DNA of 62,047 nucleotides from Fredinandcohnia onubensis (GCF_002734215.1 NZ_NSEB01000023.1:1-62047), one strand, 5' to 3'. Counted from the first letter of the stretch, positions 45,641 to 55,173 are shown. The notes: generated from the sequence alone by a model not told the origin. Numbers and translations: made by a program.

Positions 45641-47335
45641 ATGAATTTTAATGATTTTAAGTATGTCCGCCCGAACATCGACGAAGTAGAGCAAACATTT
45701 AATGTAGCGCTTGAAAAATTTAAAAATGCGGCAAATCCAGCCCGACAAGATGATGCGATGAAAGAAATCATTGCCATTCAACGAACAGTTGATACAGCTT
45801 TTAACATTTGCTATATCAGGCATACGGTTGATACAAATGATGAATTTTACAAAAATGAGCAAGATTATCTTGATGAAATACAGCCATTAGTTCAAGGCTT
45901 AACAACGAAATACTATGAAGCTCTTGTTAATTCTAAATTCCGTACCGAATTAGAAAACAAATGGGGCAAACAGCTATTTGATTTTGCTGAAACACAAATC
46001 AAAACATTCTCTCCAGAAGTTGTGGAGGACCTCCAATTAGAAAACAAGCTTTCTTCTGAATATACAAAGCTTGTGGCTTCAGCAAAAATTATGTTTGAGG
46101 GAGAAGAGCGAACATTAGCGCAGTTAGAGCCATTTACTGAATCGAAAGACAGAGGGATGCGTAAAAAAGCGAATGAAGTGCGATTTGCATTTTACCAAGA
46201 GCACCAAGAGAAATTCGATGAAATCTATGATCAGCTTGTAAAGGTACGTACACGAATCGCACATAAGCTAGGATTTAAAAACTTCGTAGAGTTAGCTTAT
46301 GTAAGATTAACTAGAACAGATTATAATGCGGAAATGGTCGCTAACTTTAGAAAACAAGTGAAGGAACATATCGTTCCACTAGCAGTAAAGCTTCGTGAGC
46401 GTCAAGCAGAGCGTATTGGAATTGATAGCCTAAAATATTATGATGAGTCATTCAGCTTTAAATCCGGTAATGCTGTACCAAAGGGTGATCCTGAGTGGAT
46501 TATTGAAAATGGTAAGAAAATGTATGAGGAGCTTTCTGAGGAAACAAAAGAATTCTTCAATTATATGATTGAAACGAATTTAATGGACCTTGTTGCCAAG
46601 AAAGGGAAAGCTAGTGGCGGTTACTGTACGTACATTAGCGATTATCAAGCACCATATATTTTCTCAAACTTCAATGGAACTTCAGGAGATATTGATGTAT
46701 TGACACATGAGGCTGGTCACGCATTCCAGGTCTACTCAAGTAGACATTACGAGGTTCCTGAATACAACTGGCCAACATATGAGGCTGCAGAGATCCATTC
46801 AATGAGCATGGAATTTTTCACATGGCCATGGATGGAGTTATTCTTCAAAGAAGATACGGATAAATACAAGTTTTCTCATTTAAGTGAGGCGTTATTATTC
46901 TTACCATATGGTGTTGCAGTAGATGAATTCCAACATTTTGTCTATGAAAATCCAGAAATAACACCAACTGAGCGCAATAAAGCTTGGAGAGATATTGAGA
47001 AAAAGTATATGCCATTACGCGATTATGATGGTAATGAATACCTAGAAAAAGGTGGCTTCTGGCAGCGTCAAAGCCATATTTACACAACTGCCTTTTATTA
47101 TATTGACTATACATTAGCGCAAATCTGTGCATTCCAATTCTGGAAAAAATCAAGAGAAAACCATGAAGCAGCATGGGCAGATTATCTTCACCTATGTAAA
47201 CAAGGTGGAAGCAAGCCGTTCACCCAATTAGTGGAGGTTGCAAACCTACTCTCTCCATTTGAAGAGGGAACTGTAGAATCTGTTGTTGGTGAAATCGAAG
47301 CATGGCTAAATAGCGTTGACGACAAAACATTATAA
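45641..47335 (+). CDS. M3-family oligoendopeptidase
   Basis: This 564-residue cytoplasmic zinc peptidase of the M3 family cleaves short peptides. The zinc motif HEAGH is in VLTHEAGHAFQVYSS (about residue 363), and the third ligand Glu lies in AAEIHSMSMEFFTWP about 28 residues later. I start at 45641, where AAAGGGG precedes the ATG; the longer frame upstream has no site. The protein lacks the N-terminal part of PepF in the strict sense and matches the slightly shorter group. It is monocistronic, followed by a hairpin terminator. Confidence 0.88.
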   Translation: MNFNDFKYVRPNIDEVEQTFNVALEKFKNAANPARQDDAMKEIIAIQRTVDTAFNICYIRHTVDTNDEFYKNEQDYLDEIQPLVQGLTTKYYEALVNSKFRTELENKWGKQLFDFAETQIKTFSPEVVEDLQLENKLSSEYTKLVASAKIMFEGEERTLAQLEPFTESKDRGMRKKANEVRFAFYQEHQEKFDEIYDQLVKVRTRIAHKLGFKNFVELAYVRLTRTDYNAEMVANFRKQVKEHIVPLAVKLRERQAERIGIDSLKYYDESFSFKSGNAVPKGDPEWIIENGKKMYEELSEETKEFFNYMIETNLMDLVAKKGKASGGYCTYISDYQAPYIFSNFNGTSGDIDVLTHEAGHAFQVYSSRHYEVPEYNWPTYEAAEIHSMSMEFFTWPWMELFFKEDTDKYKFSHLSEALLFLPYGVAVDEFQHFVYENPEITPTERNKAWRDIEKKYMPLRDYDGNEYLEKGGFWQRQSHIYTTAFYYIDYTLAQICAFQFWKKSRENHEAAWADYLHLCKQGGSKPFTQLVEVANLLSPFEEGTVESVVGEIEAWLNSVDDKTL

Positions 47336-47344
47336 ACGACAAGG

Positions 47345-47374
47345 AGACTGTGGAGAAATCCACGGTCTTTTCTG
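47345..47374 (+). terminator. Terminator after the M3 peptidase gene
   Basis: AGACTGTGGA pairs with TCCACGGTCT (one G-T pair) around four bases, followed by TTTTC. Confidence 0.8.
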
Positions 47375-47473
47375 TGCTATTTTTTCAAATTTTCCAAATT
47401 AAGTTGTATGTTATGCAAAAGGTATTAATTAAGGATATAATAAAAACATCAAACTGAAATTGAGGGTGTTTTC

Positions 47474-48229
47474 ATGATTCATTTAAAAACAAAAAGAGAA
47501 ATTGAATTAATGCGTGAAGCGGGCCAAATTTTAGCTGCTTGTCATAAGGAAATTGCTAAAATGATTCAGCCTGGAATCACAAGTCTTGAGATCGACAGCT
47601 TTGCTGAGGATTTTATAAAGAAAAATGGTGCCACGCCTGAACAGAAAGGCTACAAGGGCTATAAATATGCAACATGTGCATCAATTAACGATGAAATTTG
47701 TCATGGGTTTCCTAGAAAGAAACCATTGATGAATGGTGATATTGTGACAATTGATATGGTCGTAAACCTTGGGGGCGCACTCGCAGATTCTGCATGGTCT
47801 TATGGGGTCGGTGAAATTTCACCAAAGGCAGCTAAGCTTCTCGATGTTACTAAGACGGCAATGTACAAGGGAATTGAACAAGCGGTAATCGGCAACCGAC
47901 TTGGGGATATCGGTCACGCTATCCAGTCTTACACAGAAGGTGAAGGATTCTCAGTTGTTCGTGATTTTATCGGACATGGAATCGGACCAACGATGCATGA
48001 GGAGCCACAAGTGTTACACTATGGTCTTCCAAACAAAGGATTGCGCTTAAAAGAAGGTATGGTTTTCACAATTGAACCAATGGTCAACGTCGGAAAATAT
48101 CAAACAACCATGGATAAAAATGGCTGGACTGCGCGCACAATCGATGGCAGCCTCTCCGCACAATATGAACATACACTTGCAATTACACAAGATGGTCCAC
48201 TAATTCTAACTGACCAAGATGCATTATAA
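47474..48229 (+). CDS. Methionine aminopeptidase, type I
   Basis: This 251-residue pita-bread-fold metalloprotease removes N-terminal methionine. The five metal ligands are visible: two Asp in DIVTIDMVVNLGGALADSAW, His in RDFIGHGIGPTMHEEP, Glu in FTIEPMVN and Glu in YEHTLAI. It lies outside any ribosomal operon, so it probably corresponds to the second, YflG-type copy of Bacillus rather than the map gene next to adk and infA. It has a GAGGG site and an ATG start. Confidence 0.92.
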   Translation: MIHLKTKREIELMREAGQILAACHKEIAKMIQPGITSLEIDSFAEDFIKKNGATPEQKGYKGYKYATCASINDEICHGFPRKKPLMNGDIVTIDMVVNLGGALADSAWSYGVGEISPKAAKLLDVTKTAMYKGIEQAVIGNRLGDIGHAIQSYTEGEGFSVVRDFIGHGIGPTMHEEPQVLHYGLPNKGLRLKEGMVFTIEPMVNVGKYQTTMDKNGWTARTIDGSLSAQYEHTLAITQDGPLILTDQDAL

Positions 48230-48247
48230 CAAAAAAAGTGTCACATC
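48227..48247 (+). repeat. Left copy of a TAACAAAAAAAGTG inverted repeat
   Basis: The stop codon of the aminopeptidase gene begins TAACAAAAAAAGTGTCACA. Its reverse complement, with one mismatch over 18 bases, is at 48873-48892, where it begins with the stop codon of the oppositely oriented gene. Together they bracket the repeat-filled gap. Confidence 0.55.
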
Positions 48248-48314
48248 CATAATTAGTGTTCAAATAACGTGGGAAAATCGTAAATCAAATAAAAAAGTGA
48301 CATAAATTACAATG

Positions 48315-48347
48315 AAAGCTTGGGGAACTTCAACACCCAAGCTTTTT
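48315..48347 (+). terminator. Terminator after the aminopeptidase gene
   Basis: AAAGCTTGGG pairs with CCCAAGCTTT around 11 bases, followed by TTTG. Confidence 0.8.
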
Positions 48348-48437
48348 GATTTTAATATGGTGTGTTATTTCTAAAATATGCTTTATTATTTTCGAATTTT
48401 CCAGCTTGTATAAAGATTATGTGTGGTTTTAATAGAA

Positions 48438-48788
48438 AGGTAGTATAAAACCATATGAAAAATCAGAAAAAGGAAATGTGGTTTCGAAAGAGATGTAAAA
48501 TGGAATTGTTATCCACTTGTGTATCATTTTTAAGTAAAAAAGCTAGAAAAGCATATGTAAAACAGGAATACGTATGCTTTTATATAGGTTGGTGGTATAA
48601 AACCATGTGTAAAATCCAGAAAAAGGTAAATGTTATGTGAAAAGAGATAAGAAATGTAAAAAATATCCATGTGTGTATCGTTTTTAAGTAAAAAAGAGAA
48701 AAATGCATACGTAAATCAGGAATACGTATGCTTTTATATAGATTGGCAGTATAAAACCATATGCAAAATCCAGAAAAAGGTAAAAGGG
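48438..48788. repeat. Composite tandem repeat, period about 152-155 bp
   Basis: GTATAAAACCATATGNAAAATCCAG-type segments begin at 48442, 48594 and 48749, giving two full units and a partial third. Within a unit a related GCATATGTAAAACAGGAATACG segment lies 52 bases before the next start (CAT at 48552 to 48604, and 48706 to 48758). The last repeat contains GCATACGTA/TACGTATGC, a perfect nine-base-pair dyad followed by TTTTA. Units are AT-rich and imperfect. Confidence 0.8.
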
Positions 48789-48871
48789 TTGTAACACCAG
48801 CTATAATCTTCGTTTTTTACTCTCGATCAAAGTGAGAATTGACTTGTAAATTAACAACTAGATTAGCATTC

Positions 48872-48892
48872 ATTGTGGCACTTTTTTTGTTA
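48872..48892 (-). repeat. Right copy of the TAACAAAAAAAGTG inverted repeat
   Basis: Read on the minus strand this is TAACAAAAAAAGTGCCACAAT, the partner of 48227-48247, starting at the stop codon of the small membrane-protein gene. Confidence 0.55.
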
Positions 48893-49189
48893 AAGAAATG
48901 TATCGATCAATACCGGGAAGATGGAGTCCGCAACCCAGTGAAAATAGAGCGGGAAAACAGTAACAAGTAAGTTTCCATATAAACAATATCTACAATAAAA
49001 CCTCTTTGTCGAACCAGGTTCATCAGCAATAGACGCAAAAACAGCCCCCACTAGACACGTAAAAATAAAAAAACCATACCCAAATAAAGAATTAAACCTC
49101 TCGGTAAACAAAATAAATCCTAATGCTGAACCATTTAAAAATAATAAGACAAAGGACATAATTAAGAATAGCTTTGGAATAATGGACAT
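48890..49189 (-). CDS. Small three-span membrane protein, unknown
   Basis: This 99-residue protein starts at 49189, where GAGGTGG stands nine bases before the ATG; the longer frame begins inside untranslated DNA. Three hydrophobic stretches (about residues 5-27, 35-52 and 70-90) suggest an integral membrane protein, with the polar loop ADEPGSTKRFYCR between the second and third. I do not recognise the family. It is divergent from the acetyltransferase operon. Confidence 0.6.
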   Translation of the reverse strand: MSIIPKLFLIMSFVLLFLNGSALGFILFTERFNSLFGYGFFIFTCLVGAVFASIADEPGSTKRFYCRYCLYGNLLVTVFPLYFHWVADSIFPVLIDTFL

Positions 49190-49323
49190 GTTTTCCACCT
49201 CACTAATGTATATGAGGGAGAAAAGAGGGAGATGACACACTTCCAAAAATTACTTGTAGCCCATCCAAAAATATGGTTAAATAAATCAACTAAATTACTT
49301 TTTAAGTAAGAGGCGATAAAATC

Positions 49324-50196
49324 ATGATCACGATAAAGCGGTTGTCCCAATGTACACTTGAGGATGCAGTAGTTGCATGGAATAAAGGATTTGAAGGTTA
49401 TTATTTTGATATGACAACAACAGTCGATTTTTTTACAAGACGTTTAATTTTGGAAGGGCTTTCTCCGACACTCTCCGTGATTGCATATGATGACCAGCGA
49501 CCAGTAGGAATTATATTAAACGGCATTCGCCTTATTAACGGTAAGAAGGTTTCTTGGAATGGTGGAACCGGTGTTGACCCTGAATACCGCAGGAAGGGTG
49601 TTGGCAAAAAGTTGATTGATGCTGTTCTAGCAATCTACGAAGAGGAAGGTGTAGAAGTTGCTACACTTGAGGCTGTGAAAGAAAATGCTAAAGCGATCTC
49701 TTTATACGAAAAGGTCGGGTATAAAATTGTAGATGAGTTAGTTCATTTCCAACATATAGGTGAATTATCAAAGGATGCATTTCTATCAGAGAATAACGAT
49801 TACACTTATAAAAAAGGGATTCCAATTGACGCATTGCAGGCACCATTTTATAAAGCACTGGTTCCATGGCAAACACAATGGAACAATGCACGTGACGGAG
49901 AATCAATTCTAGCCTTAGATGAAAACGGAAATGTCGTCGGTTATGCAATCTTTAAAAGGTTGTTTAATGAGGAAGGTACACTTCAATCTATTATTCTATT
50001 TCAATGTGAGGCAGAGCCATCGCATCTTATGAAAGAGGACATTGTAAGAAGTCTGCTAGGTATGGTTTATAAGTCAACTAGTCTGCATGTGGCAAGGACA
50101 GCAGTCAATATGTCAATGTCGAATAATATTTTACGGGATTTATTAGAAAAAGAAGGATTTAGTGTGAAAGCAGAGCAAGTCTTTATGATAAAATGA
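49324..50196 (+). CDS. GNAT-family N-acetyltransferase, two-domain
   Basis: This 290-residue enzyme has an N-terminal GNAT domain with the acetyl-CoA loop YRRKGVGKKLIDA at about 88-100 and motif B in LEAVKENAKAISLYEKVGY. The C-terminal 130 residues look like a second, degenerate GNAT fold lacking the loop. The acceptor is unknown. It starts a cassette with a second acetyltransferase and a drug/metabolite exporter, suggesting modification and export of a toxic amine or drug. Confidence 0.82.
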   Translation: MITIKRLSQCTLEDAVVAWNKGFEGYYFDMTTTVDFFTRRLILEGLSPTLSVIAYDDQRPVGIILNGIRLINGKKVSWNGGTGVDPEYRRKGVGKKLIDAVLAIYEEEGVEVATLEAVKENAKAISLYEKVGYKIVDELVHFQHIGELSKDAFLSENNDYTYKKGIPIDALQAPFYKALVPWQTQWNNARDGESILALDENGNVVGYAIFKRLFNEEGTLQSIILFQCEAEPSHLMKEDIVRSLLGMVYKSTSLHVARTAVNMSMSNNILRDLLEKEGFSVKAEQVFMIK

Positions 50197-50255
50197 ATTA
50201 TTAGAATATTCCTACCAATCGGTTGCCAAACCAATTGTAAAGTGGGGGAGGGTAA

Positions 50256-50720
50256 TTGAAAAAAATCATTTTACGTGATGTCACGATGGAAAATTTACTG
50301 GATGTCATTCGATTGAAATCAGAGGATAAAGAGTTTGCTTTATTTGAAAAATGGGTTGCTTCAAATGTTTTTTCACTTGCCCAGGCAAAAGTCCAACCAG
50401 ATTGGGTAACAAAGGCAATTTATGATGGAACACAGTTAATTGGGTTTACGATGTTCGGCCTAGATAATGAACGAAATCGGTTTGAACTATGTAGGATTAT
50501 GATTGATTATAAATTTCAAGGTAAAGGCTATGGTACAGCCGCAGTCAAGGAAATTATTGCAGAAATGATAAGGACATTGCCCTATTGTGATGAGATTTAC
50601 TTGTCGGTTATTCCAACTAATAAAGCTGCAATCCATGTTTATACAGAAGCGGGATTTACGAAAACCGGTGAAATCATAAAAGGCTTTGTGGACGAAGATG
50701 TATATTGTTTTAAGGTGTAG
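50256..50720 (+). CDS. GNAT-family N-acetyltransferase, BltD-like
   Basis: This 154-residue acetyltransferase has the acetyl-CoA site FQGKGYGTAAVKEI (about 88-101), preceded by the RIMIDYK strand, and motif B in NKAAIHVYTEAGF. Length and motifs resemble polyamine acetyltransferases of the BltD/PaiA group. It starts with TTG behind a strong GGGGGAGGG site, 59 bases after the first GNAT gene. It is followed in 14 bases by an efflux transporter, as bltD is linked to an exporter in Bacillus. A polyamine substrate is inference. Confidence 0.82.
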   Translation: MKKIILRDVTMENLLDVIRLKSEDKEFALFEKWVASNVFSLAQAKVQPDWVTKAIYDGTQLIGFTMFGLDNERNRFELCRIMIDYKFQGKGYGTAAVKEIIAEMIRTLPYCDEIYLSVIPTNKAAIHVYTEAGFTKTGEIIKGFVDEDVYCFKV

Positions 50721-50734
50721 GAAGGAGTAAATGA

Positions 50735-51715
50735 ATGAAAGCCATACTCATTGGAATTGTTTCATCTCTATTTTTTGCAGTTACATTTATTCTGAATCGT
50801 TCGATGGAGCTTTCAGGTGGTAGTTGGCTTTGGAGCTCATCATTGCGTTATTTTTTTATGGTGCCATTTTTAGTTGGGATTGTGTTCATTAGAGGGAATA
50901 TGAAGGAATTGCTACATGAGTTAAAAACAAATCCCGTTACATGGATAGTATGGAGTACGATTGGGTTTGGATTGTTTTATGCACCCCTTACATTTGCAGC
51001 TGCATCAGGTCCAGGTTGGCTGGTTGCGGGAACTTGGCAATTTGTGATTATTGCTGGATTACTCGTTGTTCCGTTTTTCTATAAGACAGTAGAAACAAAG
51101 AATGGAATGCAAAGGGTTCGAGAAAAAATCCCTGTTAAAGGTCTTATTTTTTCTAGTCTTATTTTTATTGGGATTATCTTAATCCAGCTTCAGGCAGCAG
51201 ACGAAGGCATTGGAATGGAGATGCTTCTCGTAGGCATCCTTCCAGTTGCGGTGGCAGCTTTTGCGTATCCATTAGGTAACAGGAAAATGATGGAGCATTG
51301 TAAAAATAACTTTGATACGTTTCAGCGTGTGCTTGGAATGACACTTGCATCGACTCCATTTTGGCTAATTATTGCTGGAATCGGAGGTGCTACGGTTGGA
51401 CTTCCAAGTAAGGATCAGGTGTTTCAGTCCTTTATTGTAGGAATTTCCTCTGGGATTATCGCAACCGTGCTTTTCTTTTTTGCGACAGAGCTTGTTAAAC
51501 ATGATCAAAGTAAACTTGCTGCTGTAGAAGCAACCCAAGCTACACAGATTATTTTTGTCATATTTGGTGAGGTCCTATTATTAAGTGCACCAATGCCAAC
51601 GATGTATTCCTTTGTTGGACTCATAATGATCGCGGGTGGCATGGTGCTACACAGCCTGTTCTCGAATCGAAAGACACCGATTAAAGTGACTGACCTGGAG
51701 ACGAAGTCAATATAA
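50735..51715 (+). CDS. EmrE-like multidrug/metabolite exporter (DMT superfamily)
   Basis: This 326-residue integral membrane protein has ten predicted spans, opening with MKAILIGIVSSLFFAVTFILNRSMEL. That opening fits the multidrug resistance efflux transporter group of the drug/metabolite transporter superfamily, rather than the four-span small multidrug proteins. It is the last gene of the acetyltransferase cassette and is followed by a terminator. The substrate is unknown; context suggests amines or acetylated products. Confidence 0.78.
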   Translation: MKAILIGIVSSLFFAVTFILNRSMELSGGSWLWSSSLRYFFMVPFLVGIVFIRGNMKELLHELKTNPVTWIVWSTIGFGLFYAPLTFAAASGPGWLVAGTWQFVIIAGLLVVPFFYKTVETKNGMQRVREKIPVKGLIFSSLIFIGIILIQLQAADEGIGMEMLLVGILPVAVAAFAYPLGNRKMMEHCKNNFDTFQRVLGMTLASTPFWLIIAGIGGATVGLPSKDQVFQSFIVGISSGIIATVLFFFATELVKHDQSKLAAVEATQATQIIFVIFGEVLLLSAPMPTMYSFVGLIMIAGGMVLHSLFSNRKTPIKVTDLETKSI

Positions 51716-51750
51716 AAAAATGCAGAGCTTTATGGGCTCTGCATTTTTAG
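51716..51750. terminator. Bidirectional terminator before clpE
   Basis: AAAAATGCAGAGC and GCTCTGCATTTTT form a 13-base-pair stem with a loop of about eight bases, between convergent genes. Confidence 0.88.
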
Positions 51751-51757
51751 TGGAAAA

Positions 51758-53893
51758 TTATTTTACAACAATTTTATTTTCTTCAACTGTTACAATCAAG
51801 CTTGTTTGCTCTTCATTTTCTAGAAGAATATCTGTGATTTGGTCTTCAAGCTGTTCTTGGATAACACGGCGTAGTGGACGTGCACCAAAGGCTGGGTGGT
51901 AACCAAGTTCAGCTAATTTTTGTTTCGCTTCATCGTCAACAGTGATGGTTACTTCTTGTTCTTTAAGAGTTGCTTCAAGATCATGTAACATTAAGTTGAC
52001 AATTTGTAGCAGATGTTCTTTTTCAAGCTGTTTGAATTCGATGATTGCATCAAATCTGTTTAAGAACTCAGGCTTGAAGAAGGAACCAAGTGATTCAAGG
52101 ATAGAAGATTCCTTGTAGGCATCAGTTTCAGCCTTTTCAAAGCCGACTGTAATTTTCTTAGGAGCGCCAACTCCGGCATTACTTGTCATAATAATGACTG
52201 TTTCTTTGAAACTTACAGTACGCCCTTGGCTGTCTGTTAAACGACCATCTTCTAAAATTTGTAGGAACATATGTTGAACGTCTGGATGTGCCTTTTCAAT
52301 TTCGTCTAAGAGGATGATGCTGTAAGGATTACGACGGACTTTTTCAGTCAGTTGTCCAGCTTCCTCATGGCCGACATATCCAGGAGGTGAACCGATGATT
52401 TTAGAGACTGAGTGTTTCTCCATATACTCACTCATGTCGAGTCTAATCATGGCATCCTTCGAGCCGAATAGTTCCTCTGCAAGAGTCTTCGTTAACTCTG
52501 TTTTACCTACACCAGTTGGTCCAACGAAGAGGAAGGAACCGATTGGACGGTTTTTAGCCTTTAAACCAGCACGGCTACGACGAACTGCTTTCGCAACCTT
52601 TGTTACTGCTTCATCTTGACCAATTACTTTTTTGGCAAGATTTTCTGCAAGCTGCTTCATTTTTTGTTGTTCATTTTCTTGTAGCTTACCAACAGGAATA
52701 CCCGTTTTCTTTTCAATAATTTGTTGAATGTTTTCGACATCAATCAAATGCTCTACGTTGTTTTCTGGATTATTTAATTGTTTTTCAAGCAGAATTTCTT
52801 GATGTCTTAATTTTGCTGCTAATTCATAATTTTCTTCACCAGCAGCTTTTTCTTTTTCCGCTGCAATTTTTGAAAGCTCTTCTTCAATATTCTTTGGATT
52901 TGTTCCACCAGATACTAGGTTCATTTTTGACCCAGCTTCATCAAGCAAGTCAATGGCTTTGTCTGGTAAAAAGCGATCCTGAATGTAGCGATGTGATAGT
53001 GTAACACAGGCGCGAATCGCTTCATCTGAGTATTTTACACCATGGAAGTCTTCATACTTACCTTTAATTCCTTCAAGAATCTGAATCGCTTCATCAATCG
53101 ATGGTTCTTCCACAATTACAGGTTGGAAGCGGCGCTCAAGTGCTGCGTCTTTTTCAATTTCTCGATATTCTTTTAAGGTTGTTGCACCGACCACTTGAAG
53201 CTCACCACGAGCAAGAGCTGGTTTTAAAATATTACCTGCATCCATTGACCCTTCTGCAGATCCTGCACCAACTAATAGGTGAATTTCATCGATAAATAAA
53301 ATAATATTTTTACGTTTTTGAAGCTCCGCAATTAATTGTTTCATACGCTCTTCAAATTGACCACGAATACCAGTGTTTGCAACTAATGATGCGACATCTA
53401 GTAAATAAACCTGTTTATTTGAAAGCTTGTTAGGTGCTTTTCCTTCAGCGATAAGTAGGGCTAATCCTTCTGCAATTGCAGTTTTACCTACACCCGGTTC
53501 CCCAATTAGAACGGGGTTATTTTTATTACGGCGGTTTAATATTTCAATGACACGTTGGATTTCCTCGTCACGGCCAATCACTGGATCAATTAGTCCAGCT
53601 TTCGCCATTTGAGTAAGGTTCCGTCCAAATTGATCGAGAAGACCTCCGCCATTTCCACCGTGTTTTGTTTGTGTTTGTTGTTGATTGATTCCCATTTGTT
53701 GACCGAAGGCATTGCCTTTAAATAGGTCATCAAATGTGAAATTAGGGAAACCGTTCAATCCTGAAGGTATTTTCATGTTGTTCTTCTCCTTCGCATAACA
53801 CTCACTGCAAAGTTGAATTTGTCGCTTTTCATGGTTAAGTTGAAGATGTAATTGAACAGTAGCTTCATTTTGATTACATGCTTGACAAATCAT
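51758..53893 (-). CDS. clpE: ATP-dependent Clp protease ATPase subunit ClpE
   Basis: This 711-residue AAA+ unfoldase works with ClpP to degrade misfolded proteins. It has the ClpE-type N-terminal zinc finger (C-x2-C at residues 3-6 and C-x2-C near 30-33) instead of a ClpC N-domain. Two ATPase modules have Walker A GEPGVGKT (about 120) and GPTGVGKT (about 445), and a UVR-like motif ([13 protein letters not shown]) lies between them. I choose 53893, where AAGGAGG precedes MICQAC. Three CtsR operators and a sigma-A promoter lie upstream, so it belongs to the heat-shock CtsR regulon, as in Bacillus subtilis. Confidence 0.95.
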   Translation of the reverse strand: MICQACNQNEATVQLHLQLNHEKRQIQLCSECYAKEKNNMKIPSGLNGFPNFTFDDLFKGNAFGQQMGINQQQTQTKHGGNGGGLLDQFGRNLTQMAKAGLIDPVIGRDEEIQRVIEILNRRNKNNPVLIGEPGVGKTAIAEGLALLIAEGKAPNKLSNKQVYLLDVASLVANTGIRGQFEERMKQLIAELQKRKNIILFIDEIHLLVGAGSAEGSMDAGNILKPALARGELQVVGATTLKEYREIEKDAALERRFQPVIVEEPSIDEAIQILEGIKGKYEDFHGVKYSDEAIRACVTLSHRYIQDRFLPDKAIDLLDEAGSKMNLVSGGTNPKNIEEELSKIAAEKEKAAGEENYELAAKLRHQEILLEKQLNNPENNVEHLIDVENIQQIIEKKTGIPVGKLQENEQQKMKQLAENLAKKVIGQDEAVTKVAKAVRRSRAGLKAKNRPIGSFLFVGPTGVGKTELTKTLAEELFGSKDAMIRLDMSEYMEKHSVSKIIGSPPGYVGHEEAGQLTEKVRRNPYSIILLDEIEKAHPDVQHMFLQILEDGRLTDSQGRTVSFKETVIIMTSNAGVGAPKKITVGFEKAETDAYKESSILESLGSFFKPEFLNRFDAIIEFKQLEKEHLLQIVNLMLHDLEATLKEQEVTITVDDEAKQKLAELGYHPAFGARPLRRVIQEQLEDQITDILLENEEQTSLIVTVEENKIVVK

Positions 53894-53914
53894 AAACAAA
53901 TACCTCCTTGAATT

Positions 53915-53931
53915 TTTGACCATCTTTGACT
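53915..53931 (-). promoter_or_regulatory. CtsR operator 1 of clpE
   Basis: TTTGAC-CATC-TTTGAC on the plus strand, a direct heptad repeat (minus strand GTCAAAGATGGTCAAA), lies between the promoter and the start codon, next to the ribosome site. Confidence 0.85.
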
Positions 53932-53973
53932 AATAAGATAAATGAAATAGGTCATGTGTGATGATCCGTAAAG

Positions 53974-53990
53974 TTTGACCATCTTTGACC
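53974..53990 (-). promoter_or_regulatory. CtsR operator 2 of clpE
   Basis: TTTGACCATCTTTGACC, the exact CtsR heptad repeat, lies 10 bases downstream of the -10 element and so covers the transcription start. Confidence 0.9.
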
Positions 53991-54000
53991 TTATGTCTAC

Positions 54001-54029
54001 ATTATACTTTGACCATCTTTGACTTTCAA
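54001..54029 (-). promoter_or_regulatory. Sigma-A promoter of clpE with CtsR operator 3 inside its spacer
   Basis: On the minus strand TTGAAA (54024-54029) and TATAAT (54001-54006) are separated by 17 bases. The spacer is a third CtsR repeat (54008-54024), so bound repressor would exclude RNA polymerase. Confidence 0.88.
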
Positions 54030-54141
54030 GTGAAAAGTCCTAGCAATTTTTTCCGCATGTTTCCGAAATAATAGCTCGTCTTATTTATAGAACTTGTACA
54101 TATATATCAAGTAATAGAGATAAACAATGAGGTGGCTATTT

Positions 54142-55173
54142 GTGCGAGGGAATTGGGGAGCAGCATTCCAGATTGGTGCTGTATATGTTGGAACAATCGT
54201 AGGAGCGGGCTTTGCAACAGGTAGAGAAATTGTTGAATTTTTTACCCGGTACGGTGTATATGGCTTGGTAGGAATCTGCATCAGTGGTTTCCTATTTATA
54301 TGGTTAGGAACAAGAATTATGATTATCGCAAACCGAATTCAAGCTGATTCATATAAAGAATTTAATGAATATTTATTTGGGAAAAAAATAGGGTTCGTTG
54401 TGAATGCACTTATGCTCCTTGTCCTAATTGGAGTAACTTCCGTTATGCTTTCTGGTGCAGGAGCGGTTTTTCATGAACAATTGGGAATATCCTATCAGCT
54501 CGGAATCCTGTTGACGGCTGGGCTTTCCATCTTTGTATTGACGTATGGAGTTAAAGGCTTATTTGGAGTGAACATGTTTGTTGTTCCAATTATGATATTC
54601 TTTAGTGTTGTTTTAGCAGTAGAGGTCATAGCAACGGATGCAACGGGCCTGTTGAGTCGGCCAGAAATTGAGTCGCAAAGCGCTAAATGGTTGATTTCAC
54701 CGTTTTTATATGCGGCTTTTAATTTGACAATGGCGATGCCCGTATTAGTTCCGCTTGCAAAGGAAATTGACCATGAAAAAACATTAAGATGGGGCGGCTC
54801 TATCGGTGGTGGCGCATTATGTCTCATTTTATTTACGAGCCACATATCATTATCCGCACTACCCAATGTAGAAAGTTTTGAAATCCCGATGGCTGAAGTG
54901 ATGAAAAACTTCATGGCTGCGTTTTACTGGTTGTACATCCTTGTGATTTACGGAGAAATTTTTACGTCTGTGATCGGAAACCTATTTGGCCTAGAGCGCC
55001 AACTGAAAAATGTGATTAAACTACCATCCATTTTAATTGTGTTTGGTATTCTATCGATTGCCTATGTGATAAGTCAATTAGGTTATGGCTCATTGATTTC
55101 ATTCTTATATCCGTTGTTTGGGTATATGAGCTTGATTTTATTAGTACTGTTGGCAAGGCCGATGAAGCGCTAA
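54142..55173 (+). CDS. YkvI-like membrane transporter
   Basis: This integral membrane protein of about 343 residues has ten hydrophobic spans and opens with FQIGAVYVGTIVGAGFATGREIVEFFTRYG. That is the unwound-helix signature of the LeuT-fold/APC superfamily as seen in YkvI-like proteins of Bacillus. I prefer the GTG at 54142 because TGAGGTGG is positioned for it; an ATG at 54127 is possible. The substrate is unknown. It is divergent from clpE, with CtsR operators in the shared region that may affect it. Confidence 0.75.
   Translation: MRGNWGAAFQIGAVYVGTIVGAGFATGREIVEFFTRYGVYGLVGICISGFLFIWLGTRIMIIANRIQADSYKEFNEYLFGKKIGFVVNALMLLVLIGVTSVMLSGAGAVFHEQLGISYQLGILLTAGLSIFVLTYGVKGLFGVNMFVVPIMIFFSVVLAVEVIATDATGLLSRPEIESQSAKWLISPFLYAAFNLTMAMPVLVPLAKEIDHEKTLRWGGSIGGGALCLILFTSHISLSALPNVESFEIPMAEVMKNFMAAFYWLYILVIYGEIFTSVIGNLFGLERQLKNVIKLPSILIVFGILSIAYVISQLGYGSLISFLYPLFGYMSLILLVLLARPMKR

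Larger units (their letters stand above)
48230..48889. other. 660-base repeat-filled convergent gap
   Basis: This gap contains, in order, one inverted repeat arm, a terminator, a composite tandem repeat and the second arm. Near 48290-48306 is AAAAAAGTGACATAA, a motif that also recurs in the array at 61.6-62 kb. Short open frames here are products of the repeats and have no ribosome sites, so I call no gene. Confidence 0.6.

Noticed and set aside
48455-48640. A 61-codon frame in the 48 kb repeat
   Set aside because: It lies wholly within the composite repeat, lacks a ribosome site and is not kept in frame in the other repeat copies.
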